Of a stretch of 64,000 nt of DNA, positions 37,848 to 45,959 are shown in pieces. The stretch is from positions 372,001 to 436,000 of the forward strand of contig CAWINY010000006.1 of NCBI GenBank assembly GCA_963837635.1, written 5' to 3'. Within the stretch, counting starts at the first letter, position 1. The number at the start of each line of letters is the position of its first letter. The stretch comes from CAWINY01 sp963837635 (GTDB lineage Bacteria > Acidobacteriota > Terriglobia > Terriglobales > Acidobacteriaceae). Under the pieces are notes generated by a model, which saw nothing but the letters and a program-made list of their open reading frames with translations, was not told the origin of the DNA and did not search any database. Position numbers and translations under genes: made by a program.

Positions 37848-37921
37848 CTGGGCGTTCTCCGTTCTCCGTTGCTCAGAACCCGACGATGCTGCAGCCGGAA
37901 GCGGAGAACGATGAACGGATA

Positions 37922-37974
37922 GGGATCTGCAGGTTCGTGTCACGATCTGACATGCCGAACTGCAGATCCCTTTT
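37922..37974 (+). terminator. Terminator after the sensor kinase
   Basis: Arms GGGATCTGCAGGTTCG (37922) and CGAACTGCAGATCCC (to 37970), one bulged base, followed by TTTT. It is preceded by a GTTCTCCG...CGGAGAACG word pair (37853-37915). It lies between converging genes and may act in both directions. Confidence 0.7.
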
Positions 37975-37986
37975 GGTTGGGAGTTT

Positions 37987-38715
37987 TTATTTAGCAGTAC
38001 CGGTGGTACAAGTGTTGGCGATCTTTCTGAATTTGCTTACATTGAACGAGGCAGCGGGTGTAGCCGTGCCGCCAGCGGCGCCAGCGGCGCCGGCGGGCGC
38101 GCCCATGGAAGGTGGCGTGCCGGCTGCTGTGCCGCTAGTGCCACTGGTTGCCGCACCGGAGGTGCCCGCAGTCCCGGTGGCTCCAGCGCCCATCGCGCTG
38201 GTGGCCTCCGCATGGGTGCCGATCACGCGGATTTCCTCGCCCACGTGCCTGCTCAACTGCGCGGTGTCACCCGTCAGCTGGTAAGTGTTCCCGGAGCGAT
38301 CCGTGAGGATATAGTTGCCGACGGAACCACTCAAACAGCCTTCCAGATGATTGTGTTGCCAGGCTTTGGTCGTGGCGGGCGTCTGTGACTCTGTCGGGGT
38401 GGCGGATTGTGTTCCGCTGGATTGGGCTCCCATTGAGCCTTGGGACTCAGGTTTCGAGCCTTGGGACTCTTGGGATTCGCTGGGTTGGCTATCCATTTTG
38501 CTTGGGTCGCTTTGACTTTCCGTCGAGCCCTGAGCCCCGCTAGGCTGACTGCTTTGGTCGCTTTGGCTTCCCATGGAGCCCTGGGCCCCGCTGGTCTGGC
38601 TGCCTTGGTCGCTGGTTTGGCCCCCGGTTGTGCTTTGCTGCCCGCCGTAGGTCTGTGCCATCATCCAGGCAGAAGCAAGCAACATTACCAGAGCCAGAAG
38701 TATGCTCTTTCGCAT
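37987..38715 (-). CDS. Secreted Ser/Gln-rich protein with GCLSGS domain (paralogue A)
   Basis: A 242-residue exported protein. Signal peptide MRKSILLALVMLLASAWMMA, a long low-complexity linker rich in Ser, Gln and Gly (about 22-115), then a compact domain (LEGCLSGSVGNYILTDRSG, TYQLTGDTAQL, HVGEEIRVIGTH), another Ala/Gly/Thr-rich spacer, and a terminal KFRKIANTCTTG. It shares the domain with the gene at 39842 and resembles what I recall as DUF5818, though I am not certain. TAAGGAGGGA lies 8 bases before the ATG. Function unknown. Confidence 0.8.
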   Translation of the reverse strand: MRKSILLALVMLLASAWMMAQTYGGQQSTTGGQTSDQGSQTSGAQGSMGSQSDQSSQPSGAQGSTESQSDPSKMDSQPSESQESQGSKPESQGSMGAQSSGTQSATPTESQTPATTKAWQHNHLEGCLSGSVGNYILTDRSGNTYQLTGDTAQLSRHVGEEIRVIGTHAEATSAMGAGATGTAGTSGAATSGTSGTAAGTPPSMGAPAGAAGAAGGTATPAASFNVSKFRKIANTCTTGTAK

Positions 38716-38983
38716 GCGAAATCCCTCCTTACTTCTGTGTGACGGTGGTGCTGGAGTAGAGACGATAGATACGCACCGCAGGATGCCCTGCGTGAGTTGC
38801 GCCTAGAATGGAAATCCACCTCTCGATCAGCAATGTTGTGAAATGAGACCTCCCGGGTTGGTTCGCCGATCCGGGACTGCATCTAACCGCGCAATCTCCT
38901 ATCTAGAACCTGAGAGGAAGATAGGAAAGCAGAGTCCGATTGCGTGGCGGGCACCGCCCTACGCATTGATTCGAGGATTTCCC

Positions 38984-39688
38984 ATGAGAGTTGATTCCAG
39001 CTCCGTTTCCGATTCCGGCGGCGGGCAGGAAGTCCGGATTCCGGCAGACCGAGTCGTCCTGGAAGGAAACTTAGGTGCGCCGCTGGAGGCTCGCGGAGTC
39101 GTAATGTTCGCCCATGGAAGCGGCAGCAGTCGCCACAGCCCGCGCAACCGCTACGTCGCGCAGGTTTTGCAACAGGCGGGGATTGCCACCTTGCTCTTCG
39201 ACCTGCTGACCCGGGAGGAAGAGCCGATCGACCGGCGCGCGGCTGACCTGCGCTTCGACATTCCCCGCTTGGCGCAACGTCTGATTCAGGCCACGGATTG
39301 GCTGTCCATGCAGCCGAAAATCGGGGAGTTGAAGATTGGCTACTTTGGCGCGAGTACGGGAGCTGCGGCGGCGCTGGTGGCGGCCGCGGAAATCCCGCAT
39401 CAGATTGCGGCCGTGGTCTCGCGTGGCGGACGCCCTGACTTGGCTGCGTCCTTTCTGCCAAGAGTACAGGCTCCCACGCTGCTCCTGGTGGGTGGCGAGG
39501 ATCCTGTGGTGCTGGATCTCAACTCCCAGACCCTGACCGAACTTCGCTGCGAGAAGCGTCTGGAAGTTATCATGGGTGCAACTCACTTGTTCGATGAACC
39601 GGGCGCGCTGGAAGAAGTCGCGCGCTTGGCTCGCGACTGGTTCGATCGCCACTTCGGACGCCGGCAGGACGAGATTCAGGCGGCCTAA
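38984..39688 (+). CDS. Dienelactone hydrolase-like alpha/beta hydrolase
   Basis: A 234-residue cytoplasmic hydrolase: VVMFAHGSGSSRHSPRNRYV near residue 40, the nucleophile in YFGASTGAAAALVAA (Ser about 118), Asp in VGGEDPVVLDLN and His in GATHLFDEPGALEEV. The pattern matches small hydrolases often linked to phosphoribosyltransferase-type stress genes. GAGGA lies 8 bases before ATG 38984; the longer frame from 38843 has no support. Divergent from paralogue A across 268 bp of otherwise featureless DNA. Confidence 0.85.
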   Translation: MRVDSSSVSDSGGGQEVRIPADRVVLEGNLGAPLEARGVVMFAHGSGSSRHSPRNRYVAQVLQQAGIATLLFDLLTREEEPIDRRAADLRFDIPRLAQRLIQATDWLSMQPKIGELKIGYFGASTGAAAALVAAAEIPHQIAAVVSRGGRPDLAASFLPRVQAPTLLLVGGEDPVVLDLNSQTLTELRCEKRLEVIMGATHLFDEPGALEEVARLARDWFDRHFGRRQDEIQAA

Positions 39689-39710
39689 CTGCTCACCGGA
39701 GAAGGAAAAC

Positions 39711-39833
39711 TTACCGCGGATTTACACGAAAAGAGCGCGGATTGACACCGATATTTTAAGAAATTATCCGCGTCAATCCGTTGGGAAACCGTCAAATCAG
39801 TGGTAAGTCTTTTCCCGTCTACTCCGCGGTAAG
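39711..39833. repeat. TTACCGCGGAT...TCCGCGGTAAG element
   Basis: Begins TTACCGCGGATTTACACGAA, ends with TGGTAAGTCTTTT (39801) and again CCGCGGTAAG (39824). The inner part pairs GCGCGGATTGACACCGAT with TATCCGCGTCAATCCG. It fills the gap between two converging genes. Confidence 0.85.
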
Positions 39834-39841
39834 CACGTAGT

Positions 39842-40189
39842 TCATCGTGATGTGCCGCAGGTGCTGGAGATGTGTTTCAGCGAAGCTACATTGATGATTT
39901 GCTGATTGCTGCCAGCGCCCCCCGCCGTACTGCTTGCTGTTGAGGGGGCCATGTTGCCGGTCACTTGCACGTCGTGACCGACGTGGTCGCGCAGCATCGA
40001 GTTATCTCCCGAGAGCTGATACGTGTTGCCGGACTTGTCGGTCAGCGTGTAGTTTCCGTCGGACCCGCTCAGGCAACCCTCGACCGTAGTCTGATTGCCG
40101 GGAAGGGCGCCTTGGGGGGCATTCTGCTGCGCGGCAAGCCAAGCGGCTGAGAGCAGAAGGACTATGGTCAGCAAGATTCTCTTTCTCAT
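39842..40189 (-). CDS. Small secreted protein with GCLSGS domain (paralogue B)
   Basis: A 115-residue exported protein. Signal peptide MRKRILLTIVLLLSAAWLAAQ, then VEGCLSGSDGNYTLTDKSG, TYQLSGDNSMLRDHVGHDVQVTGN and a Ser/Thr spacer ending LKHISSTCGTSR. Two Cys residues frame the domain and could form a disulfide. It is a minimal version of the protein encoded at 37987. GGAGG precedes the ATG. Function unknown; probably periplasmic. Confidence 0.8.
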   Translation of the reverse strand: MRKRILLTIVLLLSAAWLAAQQNAPQGALPGNQTTVEGCLSGSDGNYTLTDKSGNTYQLSGDNSMLRDHVGHDVQVTGNMAPSTASSTAGGAGSNQQIINVASLKHISSTCGTSR

Positions 40190-40399
40190 GGTGCCTCCAT
40201 TTCTGGTTAGGGAATCCTATGAGCAGAAGCCCCGCACTGAATTTGGGTTGCACCGCGGGAAAAAAACGAGAGCTCGCCCAGGCACTCGGTACCCACGAAA
40301 GCCAATCTACCGAGTCACGACAACGGTGCTGAGGCGAGCCACATCTACTCCTGTACGAATCCTTGCCGGTTCATGGGTGCGCCCGTCAGCTCGAAAAGG

Positions 40400-40427
40400 G
40401 TAGCGCCGGCCTGGAGGCCGGCGCTAC
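40400..40427. repeat. Perfect GTAGCGCCGGCC hairpin
   Basis: GTAGCGCCGGCC, loop TGGA, GGCCGGCGCTAC: a perfect 12-bp stem 24 bases upstream of the small Cys-rich protein start. In this case the element sits 5' of a gene and could influence its transcript. The remainder of the 262-bp gap (40190-40451) shows nothing else. Confidence 0.85.
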
Positions 40428-40451
40428 CGAGCGGAGATAAGGAGGAACGTC

Positions 40452-40688
40452 ATGGCGAAGTGTGAAGTCTGCGGCAACGAATACGACAAGAGCTTTGAAC
40501 TGATCGCCGCCGGGGCCCGGCACACGTTCGATAGTTTGGAGTGCGCGATTCAGGCGGTTGCGCCCATCTGCGAACATTGCAATTGCCGGGTCATCGGACA
40601 CGGAGTAGAAGTCGGCGGCCGTTTCTATTGTTGCGCCCACTGTGCGCGCTCCACCACCCAGGCCGACGTCCGAGACCGGGCCGCCTGA
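40452..40688 (+). CDS. Cys-rich metal-binding small protein (metallothionein-like)
   Basis: A 78-residue cytoplasmic protein with paired CxxC motifs: CEVCGNEYDKSFEL (residues 4-7), a lone Cys in FDSLECAIQAV, CEHCNC (about 40-45) and FYCCAHCA. The spacing suggests zinc or iron-sulfur-free metal binding, similar to proteins annotated as prokaryotic metallothionein-like. AAGGAGGA lies 8 bases before the ATG. No functional partner. Confidence 0.75.
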   Translation: MAKCEVCGNEYDKSFELIAAGARHTFDSLECAIQAVAPICEHCNCRVIGHGVEVGGRFYCCAHCARSTTQADVRDRAA

Positions 40689-40754
40689 AGATAATTCATC
40701 ACAAGCCGATCCGCTGTATCGCGGCGCGACTTGCTGTTCGCGGTGGTGGGCGGC

Positions 40755-40784
40755 GAAAAAGAAAAGGGCGGCCGCGGCCGCCCC
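40755..40784 (-). terminator. Rho-independent terminator of the cold-shock gene
   Basis: Perfect 18-bp palindrome GGGCGGCCGCGGCCGCCC (40766-40783), followed on the minus strand by TTTTCTTTTT. It lies 22 bases past the stop of the cold-shock gene. Textbook structure. Confidence 0.9.
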
Positions 40785-40805
40785 TGGAAATCGGGTTGTT
40801 AGGCT

Positions 40806-41006
40806 TTACGCAATGGTCACGTTTTCAGCCTGCCAGCCCTTGGGCCCCTTCACGACGTTGAACTGGACCGTCTGACCTTCTTGAAGGCTGCGGAAGCCCT
40901 TCGACTGAATCGCGGAGAAATGCACAAAAACGTCCTCGCCGGTCTGACGGGTTATAAATCCATAGCCCTTGGCGTCGTTGAACCACTTCACAGTTCCTGT
41001 TTCCAT
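40806..41006 (-). CDS. Cold-shock domain protein
   Basis: A 66-residue single-stranded nucleic-acid chaperone. RNP1 is seen as GYGFITRQ (K-G-Y-G-F-I) and RNP2 as DVFVHFSAI, then GFRSLQEGQTVQFNVVKGPKGWQAENV. Start METGTVKWFNDAKG at ATG 41006 is the canonical Csp N-terminus; the longer frame to 41048 is leader. A strong terminator follows the stop. Confidence 0.95.
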   Translation of the reverse strand: METGTVKWFNDAKGYGFITRQTGEDVFVHFSAIQSKGFRSLQEGQTVQFNVVKGPKGWQAENVTIA

Positions 41007-41371
41007 GTGTTGCTTGATGTTCCTTGAGTGATGTAGTGCAGAGGTCAATCGAAGGGGTGGCAGGCCATCTCTTGCTCAGAGGGGTACTGCTGACAACTCG
41101 ACCAAACTCGCGGAATCCAGTGTACCTGAATGGCCCAATTCTACATAGCCCCTATATTGCTTAGTTCTGGGGAAGTAAAAACCCTAGCAGCCATCAGCCA
41201 TCAGCCATCAGTCGTCAGTCATCGGAAGTCACGGCTGACGGCCGATGACGCGCCACGGATTGCACGGATCAATACGGATTGACTTCGGATAGGGCTTCGG
41301 TGGTTTCCCTCCGCCAGTCCACGTAAGCAGTTATGCCGCAGCTCTGATGGCTGAAGGCTGATGGCTTTGTG
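41007..41371. other. 365-bp gap: cold-shock leader and CATCAGC word repeats
   Basis: Contains the cold-shock leader/promoter region (no clear boxes), then iterated GCCATCAGCCATCAGCCATCAG at 41190-41225, GGCTGACGGCCGATGACG, an ACGGATTGCACGGATC run (41252-41280), and the inverse CTGATGGCTGAAGGCTGATGGC at 41345-41367. The words pair as a large hairpin 3' of acpS. Confidence 0.75.
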
Positions 41372-41755
41372 CTACGCGCCATCTTCCAAAATCACCTGGG
41401 CGATGGCGTGCTGTCCGGTGTGCGAGAGCGAAAGCGACACCCGCTTCACGCCCAGCGAATCCGCGATCTCTGCGGCCTTCCCCTGAAAGGCCAGGGTCGG
41501 TCTTCCGCCCGGTTCGCGCCGCACCTCGAGGTCGCGCCATCCCACGCCGTGGTTCCAACCGGTTCCGATGGCTTTCAGGCCCGCTTCCTTGGCGGCGAAG
41601 CGGGCGGCGTAGCTCTCGACGCGGTTCGCCTTCGCTTCGCAATAGCCAATCTCGCCCTCGGTGAACAAACGCCGGAGGATGCGCTGCCCGTGACGCTCCA
41701 GCGCAGCCGCCATTCGTGGGACTTCGACGATGTCGATGCCGGTGCCGACAATCAT
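41372..41755 (-). CDS. acpS: Holo-[acyl-carrier-protein] synthase
   Basis: Transfers 4'-phosphopantetheine from CoA to acyl carrier protein. A 127-residue AcpS: MIVGTGIDIVEVPRM with the metal Asp, RFAAKEAGLKAIGTG with the Mg-binding Glu, and SLSHTGQHAIAQV at the C-terminal end. ATG 41755 gives the usual N-terminus; GTG 41761 is an alternative. Divergent from kdsA. Confidence 0.95.
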   Translation of the reverse strand: MIVGTGIDIVEVPRMAAALERHGQRILRRLFTEGEIGYCEAKANRVESYAARFAAKEAGLKAIGTGWNHGVGWRDLEVRREPGGRPTLAFQGKAAEIADSLGVKRVSLSLSHTGQHAIAQVILEDGA

Positions 41756-41774
41756 GGGCACACAGTTTAAATCA

Positions 41775-41925
41775 AGCCATCAGCCGTCAGTAAAACAAGC
41801 CGTCAGCCATCAGGCCTGCAGATTCAGGAGTGCAGATTGCTGCTTGCTTCGGCACAGTTCGTACTGGATAAGAACTGATGACTGATGACTGATGGCTGAT
41901 GGCTAACCGCTGACGGCTGCTCTGG
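41775..41925. repeat. CATCAGCCGTCAG / CTGATGGCTGATGGC inverted word repeat
   Basis: Left AGCCATCAGCCGTCAG...AGCCGTCAGCCATCAG (41776-41816) mirrors right TGATGACTGATGACTGATGG and CTGATGGCTAACCGCTGACG (41876-41919); between them is CTGCAGATTCAGGAGTGCAG. It lies between the divergent acpS and kdsA. Confidence 0.85.
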
Positions 41926-41949
41926 CGTGCTCGCCCAACGAAGCGCGAC

Positions 41950-41955
41950 TATAAT
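41950..41955 (+). promoter_or_regulatory. Candidate -10 box for kdsA
   Basis: TATAAT exactly matches the sigma-70 consensus and ends 8 bases before the kdsA ATG, which would give a leaderless or nearly leaderless transcript. No strong -35 sequence is visible at 17 bases upstream. Confidence 0.5.
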
Positions 41956-41963
41956 CGCCAGCC

Positions 41964-42788
41964 ATGGCTACCTCATTCGAAGTCGGCTCGGTCCGTATCG
42001 GCTCCGAGGAGTTGTTCCTGATTGCCGGTCCGTGTGTCATCGAAAGCGAGCAGCATGCGCTGGCCATGGCGGAGGCCATCTCCCAGACCGCACGTGCGCT
42101 CGGAATGCCCTATATCTTCAAAGCCTCCTACGACAAGGCCAACCGCACCTCGGTGAAGAGCTTCCGCGGTCCTGGGCTGGCGGAAGGGATCAAGATCCTG
42201 CACAAAATTCAGCAACGGATCAAAGTCCCCGTGCTGACCGATGTCCACGAGCCCAGCCAGGTGGAACGTGTGGCCGAGGTGGTGGACGTCATCCAGATTC
42301 CCGCATTCCTTTGCCGCCAGACCGACCTGCTGGTCGCCGCCGGACGCAGCGGACGCGCGGTAAATATCAAGAAGGGCCAGTTCGTATCTCCGTGGGACAT
42401 GCGCCACGCCGTCGAAAAAGTGCGCTCCACGGGCAATGATCGCGTGTTTCTCACCGAGCGGGGGACGTCGTTCGGCTATAACAACCTGGTGGTGGACATG
42501 CGTTCGCTGGCCATCATGCGGGAGATCGCCCCGGTGGTCTTTGACGCCACCCATTCGGTGCAACTGCCCTCGGCAGGCAGCAATGGCGAGGTGGTATCGG
42601 GTGGACAGCCGCAATTCATCCCGCTGCTGGCGCGCGCCGCGGTGGCCGCAGGCGTCGACGGAGTCTTTATGGAGGTTCACGACAATCCCGCCGAGGCCAA
42701 GTCGGACGGCGCCAACGCTTTACCCCTGGTGCAGCTTCGCGGCGTGCTCACGTCGTTGTTGGCCGTGCATCGGGCGGCGGCGGTTTAG
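41964..42788 (+). CDS. kdsA: 3-deoxy-8-phosphooctulonate synthase
   Basis: Condenses arabinose 5-phosphate and phosphoenolpyruvate to Kdo-8-phosphate for lipopolysaccharide. A 274-residue TIM barrel: LIAGPCVIES (Cys of the metal-dependent class), FKASYDKANRTS, LTDVHEPSQ, QIPAFLCRQTDLL, NIKKGQFVSPWDM, ERGTSFGYNNLVVDMRS, FDATHSVQLP and MEVHDNP with metal ligands. The start follows the TATAAT box closely. kdsD lies 1.2 kb downstream, with a broken diguanylate cyclase gene between. Confidence 0.96.
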   Translation: MATSFEVGSVRIGSEELFLIAGPCVIESEQHALAMAEAISQTARALGMPYIFKASYDKANRTSVKSFRGPGLAEGIKILHKIQQRIKVPVLTDVHEPSQVERVAEVVDVIQIPAFLCRQTDLLVAAGRSGRAVNIKKGQFVSPWDMRHAVEKVRSTGNDRVFLTERGTSFGYNNLVVDMRSLAIMREIAPVVFDATHSVQLPSAGSNGEVVSGGQPQFIPLLARAAVAAGVDGVFMEVHDNPAEAKSDGANALPLVQLRGVLTSLLAVHRAAAV

Positions 42789-42977
42789 GCTCGAGGGCGG
42801 GCGCGTTTGCTGTCTGGCGCCGCGAGCATCCCGAGCCACGCCTCGCCCGATTTCCGATTTGTAAATTGGCGTTCGCTTCCGTTCCCGAAATGGGAAATTC
42901 CTGATTGAAAAATCAATCGTTGGTGTTGAGGGCCACATCCGGGCATCATACGAAAGTAGTCGTCGAGGAATGGTGGC

Positions 42978-43936
42978 ATGCCCGATCCTCTGAACCATAT
43001 CGATCCGACGTCCCCGCACGATGAGTCATCTTGCGGTCATTCGCCTGTCTGTGTTCACGAGAGGCTGCTTGACAGTTTGTACGATGGAGTTTACTTCGTT
43101 GATACCGGGCGCAGGATTACCTACTGGAATCAGGGCGCATGCGATTTGACCGGGTACTCACGATTAGAAGCGGTCGGAAGACTATGCTTTGATAGCTTTC
43201 TAGCGCCTGTTACCGGCGAAGGTTGTGCGCTGTGCTTCGGCGCGTGCCCGCTTTATCAGCAATCGACCACGGTGAACGGCGACAGGTCGAAGTGTATTTC
43301 CGGCACAAGCATGGGCATCGTGTCCCGGTGTGCGTTCGAGTTGCCCCAATCACAGATAGCGCAGACCGGATCGTCGGGGCGGTGTCGGTCTTCAACGACA
43401 ACACAACCAAGAAGACGATAGAGAGAAGAGCGGCAGAACTGGAAAGTCTCGCGTTTCGCGATGCGCTAACTGAGGTGGCGAATCGCCGCTACATTCAAAT
43501 GAAGATCGAGCAGGCGGTTCATGAGTTTGAGCAGTTCGGCAGAAGTATTGGATTGCTGATGATTGATGTAGACCACTTCAAACATGTGAATGATTCCTAT
43601 GGCCACCTCACCGGCGATCTCGTCCTGAAGGCGATCTGCAACACGCTCAGGCTCTGTCTGCGCCCCGGTGACATTGTGGGACGCTGGGGCGGCGAGGAAT
43701 TCGTGGTCATCGCAATGGATGTGAATGTCGAGGCGTTAGGTGTCTTTGCCGAGAGATGCCGAATGCTGATTGCACAGACTTCCGTTCCGGTGAACAACCA
43801 TCTTGTTCAGGTTACCGGCTCTATTGGCGCTACATTGATAAGCCATGGCGATTCAGCCATTTCCGCGATCCAGAGGGCAGACACATTGCTCTACAAGAGC
43901 AAGATGTCCAGACGAAACCGAATCACTCTCGGGTAG
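42978..43936 (+). pseudogene. Frameshifted PAS-GGDEF diguanylate cyclase
   Basis: Frame one (42978-43421) encodes a PAS domain (LLDSLYDGVYFVDTGRRITYW, SCGHSP and CALCFGACPLYQQ). The continuation, RQVEVYFRHKHGHRVPVCVRV, is in another frame that runs to 43936 and carries the GGDEF domain. That domain has DALTEVANRRYIQMKIEQA, MIDVDHFKHVND, RWGGEEFVV and an intact inhibitory RPGD five residues before GGEEF. The junction is near 43280 and looks like loss of one base; no slippery heptamer is evident. Either a recent mutation, a sequencing error or less likely programmed shift. GAGGAA precedes the ATG. Confidence 0.8.
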
Positions 43937-44030
43937 GCATGCACTTCAGCCGCTATGTTGTTCTCACTGCGCCACCCGCAGTTCCGCCTCATGCCGTCGC
44001 CAGCGTAGTGTTACCATCGCATTCTTCCCC

Positions 44031-44999
44031 ATGAGACGCATCGGCGAAAACGTGATCCGGATCGAGGCTGAGGCCCTGCGCGCGCTGGCCGACCGGCTGG
44101 CCAGCAGTATGGGCGATGCCTTCGAACAGGCCATCACCCTGTTGCACGACTGCGCTGGGCGCGTCGTCGTTACGGGAATGGGCAAGAGCGGGTTGGTGGC
44201 GCGCAAGATTGCCGCGACCCTCAGCTCCACCGGGACGCCATCGGTGTTCCTGCATCCCGCCGAGGCGGTGCATGGCGATCTAGGCATGCTCGTTGCCGGG
44301 GACGTGGTCATAGCCCTGTCGCAGAGTGGCGAGACCGAGGAGATCCTGCGCCTCATTGCGACGATCAAACGCCTCGATGTGAAGCTGGTCGCCATGACCG
44401 GCGAAATGTCTTCCACCCTCGCCCAGGCCGCCGACGTGGCGCTCGACTGTTCGGTGGCGCAGGAGGCCTGTTCGCTGGGCCTGGCGCCCACCGCTTCGAC
44501 GACAACCATGCTGGCTTTAGGCGATGCGCTTGCCGTCGCGCTGGCCGAACGGCGCGGCTTCAAGGAAGAGGACTTCGCGCTGCTGCATCCCGGCGGCAAA
44601 CTGGGCAAGGCGCTGGCGCGGGTCCGCGAACTGATGCACACCGGCGATTCCTTGCCATGCGTTGCACCCGCCACCAATATGACCCATGTCATTTACGAGA
44701 TGTCGCGCAAGGGCATGGGCATCACCACGGTTGTAGAGGAAGGCAGAAGACTGGTTGGGATCATCAGCGATGGCGACCTGCGCCGCCTGCTCGAGCGGCT
44801 TGGGGGAGAGGTCCTGAAGCTCACCGCCGGCGAGTGCATGACGCCCCACCCCAAGACCATCGGCGCGGATGAGTTTGCCGCCAGCGCGCTGAACATCATG
44901 GAGAAACGGAAGATTACCTCCCTGATGGTCGTGGACAGCGGAGGCCAGCTTGAAGGCATCGTCCACTTGCACGATCTGTGGGGAACGCAGATGGTGTGA
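44031..44999 (+). CDS. kdsD: Arabinose-5-phosphate isomerase (KpsF/GutQ family)
   Basis: Interconverts ribulose 5-phosphate and arabinose 5-phosphate, the sugar used by KdsA. A 322-residue protein: SIS domain (VVVTGMGKSGLVARKIAATLSSTG, ALSQSGETEEIL, APTASTTTMLALGDALAVAL, LHPGGKLGK) followed by two CBS domains (MHTGDSLPCV and MTPHPKTIGADEFAASALNIME). ATG 44031 matches the family N-terminus; the frame upstream overlaps the cyclase gene. It ends before a word-repeat hairpin. Confidence 0.95.
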   Translation: MRRIGENVIRIEAEALRALADRLASSMGDAFEQAITLLHDCAGRVVVTGMGKSGLVARKIAATLSSTGTPSVFLHPAEAVHGDLGMLVAGDVVIALSQSGETEEILRLIATIKRLDVKLVAMTGEMSSTLAQAADVALDCSVAQEACSLGLAPTASTTTMLALGDALAVALAERRGFKEEDFALLHPGGKLGKALARVRELMHTGDSLPCVAPATNMTHVIYEMSRKGMGITTVVEEGRRLVGIISDGDLRRLLERLGGEVLKLTAGECMTPHPKTIGADEFAASALNIMEKRKITSLMVVDSGGQLEGIVHLHDLWGTQMV

Positions 45000-45011
45000 C
45001 AAACTCGGTAG

Positions 45012-45234
45012 AACACCTACCACAGAGACACTGAGACACAGAGGAAAGCAAAGAAGCAGGAAAAGGACAGGAAAATAGCGCTGTGGAGTACGACCCTTCT
45101 TCCGCTATCAAGGCTCTTTTAGAGGCCTTCTCCGTGTTTCTCTGTTTCGCTGTGCCTCTGTGGCAGGTGTGTTCCTGATTTTCTTGGATTCTCCGTGTCT
45201 CCGCGTCTCCGTGGTGGATTTTGCCTTTTGTGCA
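45012..45234. repeat. CACAGAGACACAGAG / CTCTGTTTCGCTGTG word repeats
   Basis: Left ACCACAGAGACACTGAGACACAGAGG (in two parts near 45017-45045) mirrors right TCTCCGTGTTTCTCTGTTTC and GCTGTGCCTCTGTGGCA (45130-45170) plus TCCGTGTCTCCGCGTCTCCG at about 45190-45215. Located between converging kdsD and the alkyltransferase-like gene, and partly translated in the latter. Confidence 0.85.
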
Positions 45235-45533
45235 GCGGAAAAGAATTGATGGCGGCAGCGGTTCATGTCCACCCGCAGACCGCGAAAGGTCACTCCCTCG
45301 GCCTGGAGCCGCATGCGCTGTTCAAAGGCCATCTCGCCGTTCAGCAGGATCTTTCCTTCCGCTCCCACAATCCGATGCCAGGGCAGCCCTCGTGACTGCG
45401 AGTGCAAGGCCCAGGCTACCTGCCGCGCTGCGCCGGGAAATCCGGCGGCATAGGCGATATCGCCATACGTCGCCACTTTGCCGCGCGGCACGCGCCGCAC
45501 CTGCGCCAGGAACGACTTGAACATGTCGGCCAT
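45108..45533 (-). CDS. Alkyltransferase-like DNA-repair protein (Cys replaced by Trp)
   Basis: A 141-residue protein homologous to the C-terminal domain of O6-methylguanine-DNA methyltransferase: FLAQVRRVPRGKVATYGDIA, AARQVAWALHS (DNA-recognition helix) and LPWHRIVGAEGKI. The acceptor Cys of PCHR is Trp52, the hallmark of alkyltransferase-like proteins that flag alkylated guanine for nucleotide-excision repair. The C-terminal 35 residues or so (STTETRRHGESKK...) are read from a CACAGAG word repeat and are not part of the fold. Confidence 0.85.
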   Translation of the reverse strand: MADMFKSFLAQVRRVPRGKVATYGDIAYAAGFPGAARQVAWALHSQSRGLPWHRIVGAEGKILLNGEMAFEQRMRLQAEGVTFRGLRVDMNRCRHQFFSAAQKAKSTTETRRHGESKKIRNTPATEAQRNRETRRRPLKEP

Positions 45534-45959
45534 GGGTAAAGTAATTGATTCAACAAGATAAAACGCTGAAGGCGCTCTTGGCTATTGGCGATTGGCTCGT
45601 GGCTGTTCGCCCTTCGCGATTGGTCATGATGCGCGTCGGATTGTAGCCCGTGATGGAGTCTGGATCCTCGTTGCCCGCAGAGATGTCCATAACGCCAAGA
45701 GCCGAAAGCCAAGAGCGCTCATCCCTACAAATTTTATGTGCAGCCTGCATCAGCGCCCGCCAGGAGGGATGTGTGCAAAGCTCACCTAGGGTTGTGACGT
45801 TCGTCCTAGGCAGTCGTAAGACGACGGAATAATCTATCTGCAATCCTGAGCCAGCGCTTCTATATGCAGCAAGCGTTTTGCGCTCATTAGGGATCTTTTT
45901 GGCGTCTGTGGGGCGCCAGATGGCACGGGTCCCAAGTCTCGTCAGGGTGGTGAAAGGCA
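45534..45959. other. 426-bp gap with no supported gene
   Basis: A 141-codon frame on the minus strand (45550-45975) has no recognisable domain, overlaps the next gene and runs through repeat words (GGCTATTGGCGATTGGCTCG at 45580-45600), so it is not called. A possible stem CCTAGG...CCTAGG lies near 45785-45810. No promoter assigned. Confidence 0.4.

Noticed and set aside
37634..38284. Plus-strand frame with Ala/Pro/Val-rich tail
   Set aside because: Antisense of the low-complexity secreted protein and out of frame with the kinase receiver.
41190..41225. Possible CRISPR-like array in the CATCAGC words
   Set aside because: Repeat units are 7-8 bases with no spacers, and complementary copies lie on the other side of the gene; not CRISPR.
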